From NCBI RefSeq assembly GCF_004564375.1, contig NZ_CP038267.1, positions 763,501-827,500 on the forward strand: 64,000 nucleotides of DNA. The letters are read 5' to 3'. Below the pieces are notes generated by a model, which had not been told where the DNA came from, ran no database searches, and saw only the letters and a program-made list of their open reading frames with translations. Positions 28,562-37,228 of this stretch are shown here, piece by piece. Positions within the stretch are counted from its first letter, which is position 1; each line of letters begins with the position of its first letter. The stretch is from Nocardioides euryhalodurans. Lineage in GTDB: Bacteria; Actinomycetota; Actinomycetes; Propionibacteriales; Nocardioidaceae. A program made the position numbers and the translations under genes.

Positions 28562-29527
28562 TCAGCCGACCTGGACGCCGGCGCACCGGAAGCCGAGGTT
28601 GCCGGTGGCCGACTCCGGGGTGTTGCCCGAGCGGGCTGCGACCCGGTAGCGGTTGCAGTAGGAGTCGTGGCACAGGTACGACCCGCCGCGCATCACGCGC
28701 GCCGTCCCCCGCTCCGGACCGGGGGGCGAGTCCCGCGGAGCGGTGCGGTAGTAGCCGGGGTCGAACCAGTCGGCGCACCACTCCCACACGTTGCCGGCCA
28801 TGTTCCACAGCCCGAAGCCGTGGGGCTCGAACGACCGCGCCGGTGCGGTCCCGAGGTAGCCGTCGTCGAGGTGGTTGACGACCGGGAACGTGCCCTGCCA
28901 GATGTTGAGCGGCCACCGCCCGTCGGGCAGCAGGTCGTCACCCCACGGGTATCGGGCCCGGTCGAGTCCGCCCCGCGCGGCGTACTCCCACTCCGCCTCG
29001 GTCGGGAGCCGGGTCCCGGCCCAGGCGCAGTAGGCCTGCGCGTCGAACCACGAGACGTGGACGACCGGGTGGTCCGAGCGGTCTGACAGGTCCGAACCCG
29101 GTCCCTCGGGGGAGCGCCAGGTGGCCCCCTCCACGGCGAGCCACCAGGGCGCGCCGTCGGCGCTGCCCACCACGTGGCGTGCACTCCCCCGGTAGAGCAG
29201 GTGGAAGACCGCGGAGACCCCCAGCTGCTCGGCGTCCGTCACGTGGCCGGTCGCACCGACGAACGCGGCGAACGCGGCGTTGGTGACCGCGGTCGCGTCG
29301 AGCGTGAAGTCGCGCACGTGCACCTCGTGCACCGGCCCTTCGCCGTCTCCGGGGACGCCCTCGCCGAAGCTGTCACCGAGCAAGGCCACTCCCCCGGGCA
29401 CCCGGACCTGCTCCACCTCCCGGGGCGTCGCGCGACGTCGTGGGTCGGCCTCCGGCCGTGGTCCGGGACGCGCGGCGGCCCCCGGGGCGCAGCACGGGGA
29501 GGAACCCGCGTCGCTCACGGACAGCAC
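28562..29527 (-). CDS. Formylglycine-generating enzyme
   Basis: A 321-residue FGE/SUMF1-type protein that oxidises the Cys of CxPxR sulfatases to formylglycine. The C terminus matches the family closely: [20 protein letters not shown] followed by [17 protein letters not shown], with the two copper-binding catalytic Cys (about 286 and 291). The middle has [13 protein letters not shown] and [14 protein letters not shown]. No signal peptide. It follows the LuxR gene by seven bases, and two CxPxR sulfatases are in this window. The start is GTG 29527; GTG 29518 is possible. Confidence 0.93.
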   Translation of the reverse strand: MLSVSDAGSSPCCAPGAAARPGPRPEADPRRRATPREVEQVRVPGGVALLGDSFGEGVPGDGEGPVHEVHVRDFTLDATAVTNAAFAAFVGATGHVTDAEQLGVSAVFHLLYRGSARHVVGSADGAPWWLAVEGATWRSPEGPGSDLSDRSDHPVVHVSWFDAQAYCAWAGTRLPTEAEWEYAARGGLDRARYPWGDDLLPDGRWPLNIWQGTFPVVNHLDDGYLGTAPARSFEPHGFGLWNMAGNVWEWCADWFDPGYYRTAPRDSPPGPERGTARVMRGGSYLCHDSYCNRYRVAARSGNTPESATGNLGFRCAGVQVG

Positions 29528-29534
29528 CGCCCGC

Positions 29535-32117
29535 TCACGTGGGCAGCAGCTCGAACTCGCGGGCCGCGCGGACCGCGGCGTTGCGCCGCGACACCCCGAG
29601 CTTGCGCAGGATGTTGCGGACGTGGGTCCTCACGGTGTTGACCGAGATGTACATGACAGCGGCGATCTCCTCGGTCGTCAGCATATCCGCGAGGTGACCG
29701 AGCACCTCGAGCTCCTTCTCGGTCAGCTTCTCGACCGGCGTCGTCCGTGGCGTGGCCACCACGGCCGCCACCTTCCGCGGCCGGGGACGGGGCATCCCCG
29801 TCCCGGTGACCTCGAAGAGCCACGCGTGCTCCGTCGCCAGCAGCCGGTCCTGCACGAGCAGCTGGCGGACCTGGGCAGGGGCCTCGTGGAAGGGTCTCCG
29901 AAGCCGGGCAGGAGCTGCGAGCTGCAACGCGGTGCGCAGCGTCTCGCGCGCCTGGCTCGTCGCCCCCAGCCGCAGCTGCCGGGCGCAGTCGACGAGCATG
30001 CCGCAGGCGCGCACCGCCGGGGAGGAGTGACGTACGAGGTCCTCGGAGGCCGGCTCCTCCTGCTCGGTGCCGGCCACCTCGAGGTGGCCGGTCTCGACCC
30101 GGAGCCGCCCGACCAGCCAGCTGTCCGGCTCGACGATCGCGACGGCCGCCTCGTCGACCTGCGCCAGCCCGCCGGCACGGTCGCCGTGGGCCATCTGCAG
30201 CCGCCCCTTGACGAGGGCGAGCAGGGTGCGCGGGACGGGGTCTCCGAGGATGAGGACGGACTGCTCCGCGGAGCGGACGTGCTCGGCGGCGCTTCGCAGC
30301 TCGTAGCGCTCCATGTCGACCCACGCGAGGGCAACCTGTGCTGCGGTCGAGCGGTCGCCGACGGGGATCCCCGCCTCGTCGGCCACCCGCAGCGCGCGGC
30401 TCGCCAGGCCCTCGGCCCGGGCGACGTCGCCGGCCACGCAGGCCAGGACCGCGAGGTTGCCCAGGCATTCCACGACGAGCGAGTCCGCGTTCGCCTCGGT
30501 CGCCGCCTCGGAGCCGGCACGGAAGGTCTCCTCGGCCTCGTCGAGGTGGCCCTGGCGGATGGCCGCGATCCCCCTGGCCGTGAGCACCAGGGCGACGAGC
30601 TCCGGGTGCGCCTCCATCCGTCGTCGCGTCTCCTGACCGCGCAGGGCCGCCCCGGCCGCCTCGGCGAGCACCTGGGCCTCGGCCGCGTCCCCGGAGGACC
30701 GGGCGCGGATCGCGAGCAGCACCGCGACCGCGAGGGCGATCGCCGCGGCGTCGTCGGGCGTCGTGGCATCGAGCTGCTCCTGGACCCGGGCCAGCTGCTC
30801 GCTGAACAGCTCGGTGTCCCCGTCCACCAGGGCCAGGGTGGCCCGCACCACGGTGGCCGCCGGGTCCTCCAGCTCGGGAGGCAGGTCCTTCAGCGTCCGG
30901 GACAGCGCACCCGACCCCTGGTCCAGGATCAGCTGGCCCACCGCCAGGTTGGCGACCACCTGGTGGGTGACCTCGGACCAGGCGCCCAGCGAGGCGAAGT
31001 GGCGTACGGACGGCACCAGCTGGCCGTGCCCGGCGAACCACTCGGCGGCGCGCCGCTGCAGGGTCCGCATCGTCTCCGGCTGGCCGTAGGCCAGCTCGGC
31101 CCGCAGCAGCTCACGGAAGAAGGGGTGGTAGCGGTAGTGATCGGCATGACCGGGGACCTGCTCGATGAACACGTTGACGTGCACCAGCAGGGCCAGGGTC
31201 CGGGCGGCCGACCGTCCGCCGAGCGCCTCGGCGAGGCCCGGCAGGATGGTGTCGGGGATGCTCGTCGCCATGAGCAGCTCGCGGACCTCCGGCGGGTGGG
31301 AGGCGAGCACCTCCCCCATCAGGTACTCGGCGATGCTGCCCCGGTCACCGGCCACCTGCTCGACGGCGCTGTCGGGGTCGTCGCGGTCGGCCAGCATCTG
31401 GCCGGCGAACCTCAGCCCGGTGACCCAGCCCCGGATGCGCGCGTTCAGCCTGGTCACCGACTCCGGGGCCAGGGCGACCCCCATCATGCTCAGCAGGTCA
31501 CCGGCCTCCCGGTCGCACAGGGCGAGGTCGGACATCCGGACCTCGGTCACGGCCTCCTCCAGGCGGTACCGGTACAGCGGCATGACGGGGTCGGCCCGGG
31601 TGACCAGCACGATCCGCAGCCGCCTGCCCGCGTGCCGGAGCAGGTAGTCGAGGTCGGCCCCCACTCCGGCCGAGGCCACCTCGTAGCCGTCCAGGACCAC
31701 GGTCACGTCGCTCGGCTCGGACGCCAGCGCCGAGGCGATCCTCCGCCTGACCCGCAGGTCGAGGCCGACCGCGTCGGTCGGCAGGGCCGTCGTCGGCGGC
31801 ACGGGGACGCCGAGCCGCTCCAGGCAGCCGACGAAGCCGGGCCAGAACGGGTCGTCACCGTCGAAGGTGATCCACTCGATGCGCTCGGTCGGCCGGTCGC
31901 TCACCCAGTCGACCACCAGCGCCGTCTTGCCGCTCCCGGCGGGAGCGCTCACCAGCAGCAGGCGACACCGGTCGTCACGGTCGAGGAGGTCCAGGAGCCG
32001 CGGCCGACTGAGGAACTGTCGGGGCCGGTCCGGGATGCCCGCCCAGCCAGCCGTGCCGAGCGGTACGTCGTCCTCAGGACCGTCGCCCTGACCGTCGTGC
32101 GCGCTCGTCGAGTCCAC
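29535..32117 (-). CDS. MalT-type LuxR transcription regulator
   Basis: An 860-residue ATPase-activator. Residues 30–50 hold [20 protein letters not shown] and Walker [18 protein letters not shown]; an ARISRA-like Walker B is [14 protein letters not shown]; a long TPR-like array follows; the last 65 residues are a LuxR helix-turn-helix ([40 protein letters not shown]). I start at GTG 32117, with GGGAGAG just upstream; a TTG at 32198 is an alternative but would place the upstream palindrome inside the gene. It heads towards FGE, so regulator and sulfatase-activating enzyme are co-transcribed. Confidence 0.87.
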   Translation of the reverse strand: MDSTSAHDGQGDGPEDDVPLGTAGWAGIPDRPRQFLSRPRLLDLLDRDDRCRLLLVSAPAGSGKTALVVDWVSDRPTERIEWITFDGDDPFWPGFVGCLERLGVPVPPTTALPTDAVGLDLRVRRRIASALASEPSDVTVVLDGYEVASAGVGADLDYLLRHAGRRLRIVLVTRADPVMPLYRYRLEEAVTEVRMSDLALCDREAGDLLSMMGVALAPESVTRLNARIRGWVTGLRFAGQMLADRDDPDSAVEQVAGDRGSIAEYLMGEVLASHPPEVRELLMATSIPDTILPGLAEALGGRSAARTLALLVHVNVFIEQVPGHADHYRYHPFFRELLRAELAYGQPETMRTLQRRAAEWFAGHGQLVPSVRHFASLGAWSEVTHQVVANLAVGQLILDQGSGALSRTLKDLPPELEDPAATVVRATLALVDGDTELFSEQLARVQEQLDATTPDDAAAIALAVAVLLAIRARSSGDAAEAQVLAEAAGAALRGQETRRRMEAHPELVALVLTARGIAAIRQGHLDEAEETFRAGSEAATEANADSLVVECLGNLAVLACVAGDVARAEGLASRALRVADEAGIPVGDRSTAAQVALAWVDMERYELRSAAEHVRSAEQSVLILGDPVPRTLLALVKGRLQMAHGDRAGGLAQVDEAAVAIVEPDSWLVGRLRVETGHLEVAGTEQEEPASEDLVRHSSPAVRACGMLVDCARQLRLGATSQARETLRTALQLAAPARLRRPFHEAPAQVRQLLVQDRLLATEHAWLFEVTGTGMPRPRPRKVAAVVATPRTTPVEKLTEKELEVLGHLADMLTTEEIAAVMYISVNTVRTHVRNILRKLGVSRRNAAVRAAREFELLPT

Positions 32118-32165
32118 GTGGCTCTCCCTCACGGGTGGCACGGTAGGACGCCTGGGCAGCCGAGA

Positions 32166-32186
32166 TCTCACGCGAATCGTGTGAAA
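32166..32186. promoter_or_regulatory. Imperfect palindrome upstream of MalT-type regulator
   Basis: Arms TCTCACGCG and CGTGTGAAA flank a three-base centre (AAT); seven of nine arm positions pair. It lies 49 bases upstream of the preferred GTG start, in the 97-base gap after the small gene at 32215. This could be an operator for autoregulation; there is no experimental or repeat support. Confidence 0.35.
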
Positions 32187-32214
32187 CTCCCACCCCAACG
32201 GGTGAGTCCCACGC

Positions 32215-32451
32215 TCAGCCGGCGCCAGGTCGGCCTCGCGGGACCCGCCACACGCCCTCGATCCGCAGACCGTGGGAGTCGAGCAACCGGACGAGGTCGG
32301 GCAGGTCCGCGCTCGACACCGACCGGATGGTCGTGCAGGTCCTCGTCTCGACCACGCTGCTCGGGTGCAGCGCCCTGCGCAGCACCGGACCGAGCCGACC
32401 GTGGACCGTCAGCTCGAAGTCCGCTCCCCCGCGCTCAGGCGCTCGGCTCAC
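32215..32451 (-). CDS. Small protein, second of coupled pair
   Basis: A 78-residue soluble protein starting with GTG 32451, which overlaps the stop of the upstream small gene by four bases (GTGA). It contains ADFELTVHGRLGPVLRRALH, then SSADLPDLVRLLDSHGLRIE and a basic end. Its plan, a strand followed by LxxLLxxxGL.I..V.R.P, resembles the neighbouring 82-residue protein, so the two may be distant duplicates. It precedes the MalT-type regulator by 97 bases. No known family recognised. Confidence 0.7.
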   Translation of the reverse strand: MSRAPERGGADFELTVHGRLGPVLRRALHPSSVVETRTCTTIRSVSSADLPDLVRLLDSHGLRIEGVWRVPRGRPGAG

Positions 32452-32696
32452 GGGCCGGACACCTCCTCGTGGTCGGAGCCGCCCTCCTGCGGGAGCCGGC
32501 GCACCTCGACGACGTCGAGGCCCAGCGCCCGCAGGCGCGCGAGGAAGCCGTGCAGCTCGGCCTGGTCGCGGAAGTGCCCCCGGAGCGAGGTCCGCATCTC
32601 CTGGTCCGTGACGTCCACGGGCGCGAGCTCGGCCAGGACGTCGTCCGGGACGGTCCCGGTGACCCGGACCTCGAACACTTGGTCTTCCTCCATCAT
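32448..32696 (-). CDS. Small protein, first of coupled pair
   Basis: An 82-residue acidic protein starting at ATG 32696 (ATG 32693 is also possible), after GAGGGATGGCGG. Sequence: MMEEDQVFEVRVTGTVPDDV, then MRTSLRGHFRDQAELHGFLA and LRALGLDVVEVRRLP. It is translationally coupled to the next small gene. The two have the same predicted strand-helix layout. It heads the leftward transcription unit of the sulfatase island. Function unknown. Confidence 0.7.
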   Translation of the reverse strand: MMEEDQVFEVRVTGTVPDDVLAELAPVDVTDQEMRTSLRGHFRDQAELHGFLARLRALGLDVVEVRRLPQEGGSDHEEVSGP

Positions 32697-32778
32697 CCGC
32701 CATCCCTCACCGCGGGGTCCCCGTCGCACTCCGGTGACGGGAGTCTGCTCGACCCGAGGCTCCCGGACATCGTCACGG

Positions 32779-32832
32779 GCAGACGAAATGGAGTCCGTCG
32801 GCCGCGCGGTCGGAGCCGGTTCTTTCGTCTGC
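32779..32832. promoter_or_regulatory. Perfect 10-bp inverted repeat in divergent promoter region
   Basis: GCAGACGAAA (32779–32788) and TTTCGTCTGC (32823–32832) are exact inverted copies, 34 bases apart with centres 44 apart, about four helical turns. They sit in the 229-base region between the leftward small-gene/LuxR/FGE unit and the rightward DUF6325/sulfatase unit. A possible TAGCGT -10 for the rightward unit is at 32864. This is the best candidate for shared control of the island. Confidence 0.6.
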
Positions 32833-32925
32833 AGGGGATGAGGGAAGGCGCCGCGCGGGCTCCTAGCGTGGCGGGTGTACGGGACCGGGCCGCGCGGGCG
32901 GCCACCGAGGAGAGGAAGGGTCGTC

Positions 32926-33363
32926 ATGGACGAGGCCGAGCTGGGACCCATCAGCTATCTGGTCGTGGAGTTCCCCGGCGCACGGATGACCGGCGAGGGG
33001 CTGCAGGAGCTGGTGCGGCTGACCGAGCAGGGAACCGTACGGGTGCTGGACCTGGCGTTCGTCATGAAGGGCGCCGACGGCACGGTGACCGCCCTCGACA
33101 TCTCCGACATCGACGGGGACGGGGAGCTGGACCTCATGGTGTTCGAGGGCGCGTCCTCCGACCTTCTCGGGCCCGACGACCTCGAGGAGGCCGGCGGCGC
33201 GCTGGCTGCCGACAGCGCGGCGGCCGTGCTGCTCTTCGAGAACACCTGGGCGGCGCCCATGGTCAGCGCCCTGCGCCGGTCGGGCGCCGAGCTCGTGGCC
33301 GCCGGCTACGTCCCCCACGACCAGCTGACCGAGGCACTCGACCTCGCGGAGGCAGCCGGCTGA
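32926..33363 (+). CDS. DUF6325-type protein
   Basis: A 145-residue soluble acidic protein beginning MDEAELGPISYLVVEFPGAR. It has a Gly/Asp-rich segment (DISDIDGDGELDLMVFEGA), and C-terminal helices with FENTWAAPMVSALRRSGAEL. I match it from memory to DUF6325 proteins, which commonly stand beside SHOCT proteins in Actinobacteria. GAGGAAGG precedes the ATG at 32926. Next gene follows after 50 bases. Molecular role unknown. Confidence 0.8.
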   Translation: MDEAELGPISYLVVEFPGARMTGEGLQELVRLTEQGTVRVLDLAFVMKGADGTVTALDISDIDGDGELDLMVFEGASSDLLGPDDLEEAGGALAADSAAAVLLFENTWAAPMVSALRRSGAELVAAGYVPHDQLTEALDLAEAAG

Positions 33364-33413
33364 GACCGGCCCGACCCACGTCGCACCACACACGCACGAG
33401 AGGGAGTGGAACC

Positions 33414-33692
33414 ATGCCGGGACTCATCAGGGGCGTCGCCAGGACCGCGGTCGTCGCCGGGACCGCGACGGCCGTCTCCAACAGGGTGTCGCGCCGACAG
33501 GCCAGCAGGTGGGCGGAGCAGGCTCCGCCACCCCAGCAGGCGGCTGCCCCGCCGCCGGCGGCACCGCCACCGGCAGCACCCGCCCAGGACCCGATCGCGC
33601 TGCTGACCGACCTCGGCCGGCTGCACGACGCGGGGACGCTCACCGACGAGGAGTTCGCTGCCCAGAAGGCCAAGATCCTCGGCCAGATGTGA
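33414..33692 (+). CDS. SHOCT-domain small protein
   Basis: A 92-residue protein: an N-terminal amphipathic or hydrophobic helix (GLIRGVARTAVVAGTATAVS), a Pro/Ala/Gln-rich linker and a C-terminal SHOCT motif (DPIALLTDLGRLHDAGTLTD, EEFAAQKAKILGQM). SHOCT motifs end many actinobacterial membrane-associated proteins and probably mediate oligomerisation. GAGAGGGAG precedes the ATG. It is in line with the DUF6325 gene and the sulfatase, 33 bases before the latter. Confidence 0.88.
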   Translation: MPGLIRGVARTAVVAGTATAVSNRVSRRQASRWAEQAPPPQQAAAPPPAAPPPAAPAQDPIALLTDLGRLHDAGTLTDEEFAAQKAKILGQM

Positions 33693-33725
33693 GCAACCGC
33701 GCCACCGACGGAGGGACCTCGCACC

Positions 33726-36098
33726 ATGGCGACACCGCACGAGACTGCCCGGCGCGACGTGCTGCCGGTCCCGGACCGCCCGCCGGGTGGCCTCGTCACG
33801 TACGACGCGAAGGACCCGGACACCACCTTTCCGGCGATCACGCCCGTACGGCCCCCTGAATCGGCGCCCAACGTGCTGGTCGTGCTGCTCGACGACGTCG
33901 GGTTCGGCGCCTCCAGCGCGTTCGGAGGGGTGATCCACACGCCTCACGCCGAGCGGCTGGCGGCGTCGGGGCTGAAGTTCAACCGGTTCCACACCACGGC
34001 CCTCTGCTCGCCGACCCGGGCGGCGCTGCTCAGTGGCCGGAACCACCACATGGTCGGCATGGGGGGCATCACCGAGATCGCCACGTCCGCCCCGGGCTAC
34101 GACTCGCGCCGCCCGAACACCTGCGCGCCACTGGCGGAGATCCTCAAGCTCAACGGCTACTCGACCGCCCAGTTCGGGAAGTGCCACGAGGTGCCGGTCT
34201 GGGAGACCAGCCCGCTGGGGCCCTTCGACAACTGGCCGACCGGTAGCGGCTTCGAGTACTTCTACGGCTTCATCGGCGGTGAGGCCCACCAGTTCTACCC
34301 GGCTCTCTACGAGGGGACGACGCCGGTCGAGCCGGACCGGACCCCGGCCGAGGGCTACCACCTCATGGGCGACATGACCGACAAGGCCATCGGCTGGGTC
34401 CGGCGCCAGAAGTCGCTGATGGCCGACAAGCCGTTCTTCGCCTACTTCGCACCCGGCGCGACCCATGCTCCCCACCACGTCCCGGCCGACTGGATCGACC
34501 GATACGCGGGACGCTTCGACGAGGGCTGGGACGCCCTGCGCGAGGAGATCTTCGCCCGGCAAAAGCAGCTCGGCGTGATCCCGCCCGAGGCGAAGCTGAC
34601 GGCCCGCCCCGCCGAGATCCCCGCCTGGAGCGAGATGCCCGAGGAGCTGAAGCCGGTGCTGCGGCGGCAGATGGAGGTGTACGCCGCGTTCCTGGAGTTC
34701 ACCGACCACCACGTCGGGCGGCTGCTCGACGCCCTCGAGGACCTCGGCGTGCTCGACGACACCCTCGTCTACTACGTCATCGGCGACAACGGCGCCTCGG
34801 CCGAGGGGACGATGAACGGCACCTACAACGAGATGATCAACTTCAACGGCGCGGCCGCGCTCGAGACGCCGGAGTTCCTGCTGGCCACGCTCGACGGACT
34901 CGGCGGGCCCGACTCCTACAACCACTACTCCGTGGGCTGGGCGCACGCCATGGACACCCCGTACCAGTGGACCAAGCAGGTCGCCTCCCACTTCGGCGGC
35001 ACCCGCAACGGGGCGATCGTCCACTGGCCCCGGGGGATGACCTCGCGGGGCGGCATGCGCAACCAGTTCGCCCACGTCATCGACATCGCCCCCACGATCC
35101 TGGAGGCGGCCGGGTTGCCCGAGCCGACGTACGTCCACGGCGTCCAGCAGACGCCGATGCAGGGCGTCAGCATGCGCTACTCCTTCGACGACGAGGAGGC
35201 CGAAGAGCGCCACGAGACGCAGTACTTCGAGATGTTCGGCAACCGGGGCGTCTACCACCGAGGCTGGACGGCGGTGACCCGCCACAAGACCCCGTGGCTC
35301 CTGGTCGGCGAGGACGTGCCTGCCTTCGACGACGACGTCTGGGAGCTCTACGACACCGACAACGACTGGTCGCAGAGCGAGGACCTGGCGGCGACGCACC
35401 CGCAGAAGCTTCACGAGCTGCAGCGGCTGTTCCTGATCGAGGCTGCGCGCAACAACGTGCTGCCCCTCGACGACCGGGCCGCGGAGCGGATCGACCCCGT
35501 CGTGAGCGGTCGACCACAGCTGGTCACCGGCAACCGGCAGCGCCTGTACGCCGGGATGGGCCGGCTCTCGGAGCACTCGGTGGTGAGCATCAAGAACGCC
35601 TCGCACGCCGTCACGGCCGAGCTGACGGTGCCCGACGGCGGCGCCCAGGGCGTGGTCATCGCCCAGGGCGGGTCGATCGGCGGCTGGAGCCTCTACGTGA
35701 AGGACGGCCGGCTGCGCTACTGCTACAACCTCTTCGGGGTGCAGCGGTTCTACGTCGGCTCCGAGGCCGTCCTCGAGCCGGGGACCCGGCAGGTGCGCAT
35801 GGAGTTCGCGTACGACGGCCCGGGCCTCGGCAAGGGCGGGACCGTGACCCTGTTCGTGGACGGCGTCCAGGTCGGCGAGGGCCCGGTGGCGGCGACCGCC
35901 GCCATGATCTTCTCCGCGGACGACACCTGCGACGTGGGGCGCGAGGACGGCGCCCTGGTCGCGGAGGACTACCCGACCCCGAACCAGTTCACCGGCGAGG
36001 TGCACTGGGTGGAGATCGACGTCGGCGAGGACGCCCGGGACGCCGACCACCACCTCTCCCCCGAGGAGCTGCTCCGCGTCGCCATCGCCCGGCAGTGA
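33726..36098 (+). CDS. Type I arylsulfatase
   Basis: A 790-residue sulfatase of the alkaline-phosphatase superfamily. The formylglycine motif is in TTALCSPTRAALLSGRN (Cys94 to Arg98); metal ligands include VVLLDDVGFGASSAF (Asp56, Asp57) and, later, YVIGDNGASAEG. C-terminal residues about 610–780 form a lectin- or LamG-like sheet domain (GAQGVVIAQGGSIGGWSLYV, TVTLFVDGVQVGEG). No signal peptide is seen, so it probably acts in the cytosol, activated by FGE at 28562. Substrate unknown. It overlaps no neighbour; the channel gene follows after 13 bases. Confidence 0.93.
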   Translation: MATPHETARRDVLPVPDRPPGGLVTYDAKDPDTTFPAITPVRPPESAPNVLVVLLDDVGFGASSAFGGVIHTPHAERLAASGLKFNRFHTTALCSPTRAALLSGRNHHMVGMGGITEIATSAPGYDSRRPNTCAPLAEILKLNGYSTAQFGKCHEVPVWETSPLGPFDNWPTGSGFEYFYGFIGGEAHQFYPALYEGTTPVEPDRTPAEGYHLMGDMTDKAIGWVRRQKSLMADKPFFAYFAPGATHAPHHVPADWIDRYAGRFDEGWDALREEIFARQKQLGVIPPEAKLTARPAEIPAWSEMPEELKPVLRRQMEVYAAFLEFTDHHVGRLLDALEDLGVLDDTLVYYVIGDNGASAEGTMNGTYNEMINFNGAAALETPEFLLATLDGLGGPDSYNHYSVGWAHAMDTPYQWTKQVASHFGGTRNGAIVHWPRGMTSRGGMRNQFAHVIDIAPTILEAAGLPEPTYVHGVQQTPMQGVSMRYSFDDEEAEERHETQYFEMFGNRGVYHRGWTAVTRHKTPWLLVGEDVPAFDDDVWELYDTDNDWSQSEDLAATHPQKLHELQRLFLIEAARNNVLPLDDRAAERIDPVVSGRPQLVTGNRQRLYAGMGRLSEHSVVSIKNASHAVTAELTVPDGGAQGVVIAQGGSIGGWSLYVKDGRLRYCYNLFGVQRFYVGSEAVLEPGTRQVRMEFAYDGPGLGKGGTVTLFVDGVQVGEGPVAATAAMIFSADDTCDVGREDGALVAEDYPTPNQFTGEVHWVEIDVGEDARDADHHLSPEELLRVAIARQ

Positions 36099-36111
36099 GG
36101 GGCGTGGCCGG

Positions 36112-36690
36112 ATGCCGCAGCCAGACGACGCCCTCCTCCACCGGCCGCGGCCGTGGCGGCTCGGACTCCTCACCGGGCTGCGGATCACGCTGTCGCTGAC
36201 CGCCCTGTTCGCGGCGTACTACCTGATCCCGGCACGGGACTACCGCGCCGGCTCGGACGTGCCGTGGCTGCTCCTCGCGCTGGCCGTCTTCGCCGTGGTG
36301 GTCGGCATCCAGGTGCCGATCATCGTGCGCTCCCCCCACCCCGTCATCCGTGCCACGGAGACGCTCGCGCTCGCGGTGCCGACCTTCCTGCTCGTCTTCG
36401 CGCGGGCCTACCTGTCGGCGTCCCTGAGCGACCCGTCGTCCTTCACCGAGGTCCTCGACCGGACCGGGGCGCTCTACTTCTCCGTCACCTGCTTCGCGAC
36501 CGTCGGGTTCGGGGACATCGTGGCCGACACCAACCCGATGCGGCTGCTGGTCACCGCGCAGATGCTGCTCGACCTCGTGGTGCTCGGGGTGGTGGTCCGG
36601 GTGCTCGCGTCGGCGGCCCGACGCGGCGTCGCCGAGCGGGTCCGCCCGCCGACCGTGCGCGCCGAGGGTCAGGCGCCCCGCAGGTCCTGA
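36112..36690 (+). CDS. Potassium-channel-like membrane protein
   Basis: A 192-residue protein with about four helices: LTGLRITLSLTALFAAYYLI, LLALAVFAVVVGIQVPIIV, a third around ETLALAVPTFLLVFARAY and a last one. The pore signature TVGFGD lies in SVTCFATVGFGDIVADTN, the selectivity filter of two-helix-type ion channels. No RCK or cyclic-nucleotide domain is attached. It is the last gene of the rightward sulfatase unit, and the stop overlaps the convergent RDD gene by 22 bases. Ion specificity is inferred from the motif. Confidence 0.88.
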   Translation: MPQPDDALLHRPRPWRLGLLTGLRITLSLTALFAAYYLIPARDYRAGSDVPWLLLALAVFAVVVGIQVPIIVRSPHPVIRATETLALAVPTFLLVFARAYLSASLSDPSSFTEVLDRTGALYFSVTCFATVGFGDIVADTNPMRLLVTAQMLLDLVVLGVVVRVLASAARRGVAERVRPPTVRAEGQAPRRS

Positions 36691-37055
36691 AGCAGCGCGG
36701 TCTGAGTCCCGGCGGCCAGGTCGTGGAGTCCGCGCCCGTCGGGTCGGAAGACCAGCGGCGGCACGACGAGGCACACCAGCAGCGCCCGCGCGAGGCTGCG
36801 CAGGAGGTCGACCGGCCGTCCGCTGCCGTCGCTGCGCACGACCCGGAGCCGGGTGGCGAGCTTGCCGAAGGAGCCACCGGCCAGCGAGGTGAGCACGGCT
36901 GACTCGAGGGCGAAGACGCCCATCACGTAGAAGCCGGAGTTCGGGTCGTCCAGCCAGCCGGCGGGGCCGATCAGGGCGATGACCGCCAAGGTCGAGGCGA
37001 ACCAGTCGACGGCCAGGGCAAGGGCGCGACGGGCCCAGGACGCGGTCTCGATCAC
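36669..37055 (-). CDS. RDD-family membrane protein
   Basis: A 128-residue protein with the RDD hallmark in ASWARRALALAVDWFASTLA, two or three further hydrophobic helices and KLATRLRVVRSDGSGRPVDL before the last helices. It corresponds to Rv2219A, conserved beside glnA. GTG 37055 follows TACGCT by six bases, so I prefer it to GTG 37085, which would be inside the promoter. It is divergent from glnA, with the GlnR box between. Function unknown. Confidence 0.87.
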   Translation of the reverse strand: MIETASWARRALALAVDWFASTLAVIALIGPAGWLDDPNSGFYVMGVFALESAVLTSLAGGSFGKLATRLRVVRSDGSGRPVDLLRSLARALLVCLVVPPLVFRPDGRGLHDLAAGTQTALLQDLRGA

Positions 37056-37087
37056 CGCGCCAGCGTAGACGTCGGCCCCGGACACCC

Positions 37088-37125
37088 GTTACACGGCTGA
37101 AACAAACGGGATACGGTCGGGAAAC
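37088..37125 (+). promoter_or_regulatory. GlnR operator upstream of glnA
   Basis: GTTAC-n6-GAAAC-n6-GATAC-n6-GAAAC, the full a–b–a–b GlnR box with exact six-base spacers, lies 104 bases before the glnA start. GlnR is the OmpR-type nitrogen regulator of Actinobacteria and glnA is its classic target. A TAGGTT -10 candidate is at 37136–37141. The RDD gene transcript starts only about 33 bases on the other side, so both could respond to nitrogen. Confidence 0.85.
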
Positions 37126-37228
37126 CGGTTGCGCCTAGGTTCGGGCCAACCGATGCAGCGCCGCACCGGGATCTTGTTCCGCACTGAAATCGCACAGGCT
37201 GCCCCGTCGGGCAGGCCGAGGAGGACGA

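Noticed and set aside
32834..32843. GGGGATGAGG matches the E. coli MalT box next to a MalT-type regulator
   Set aside because: Only one copy of a G-rich ten-base word in a GC-rich genome, and the regulator's DNA-binding helix need not share MalT specificity.
29280..33692. 1470-codon plus-strand frame over FGE and LuxR
   Set aside because: It is the shadow of leftward genes; only its end, from 33414, is a real SHOCT gene.
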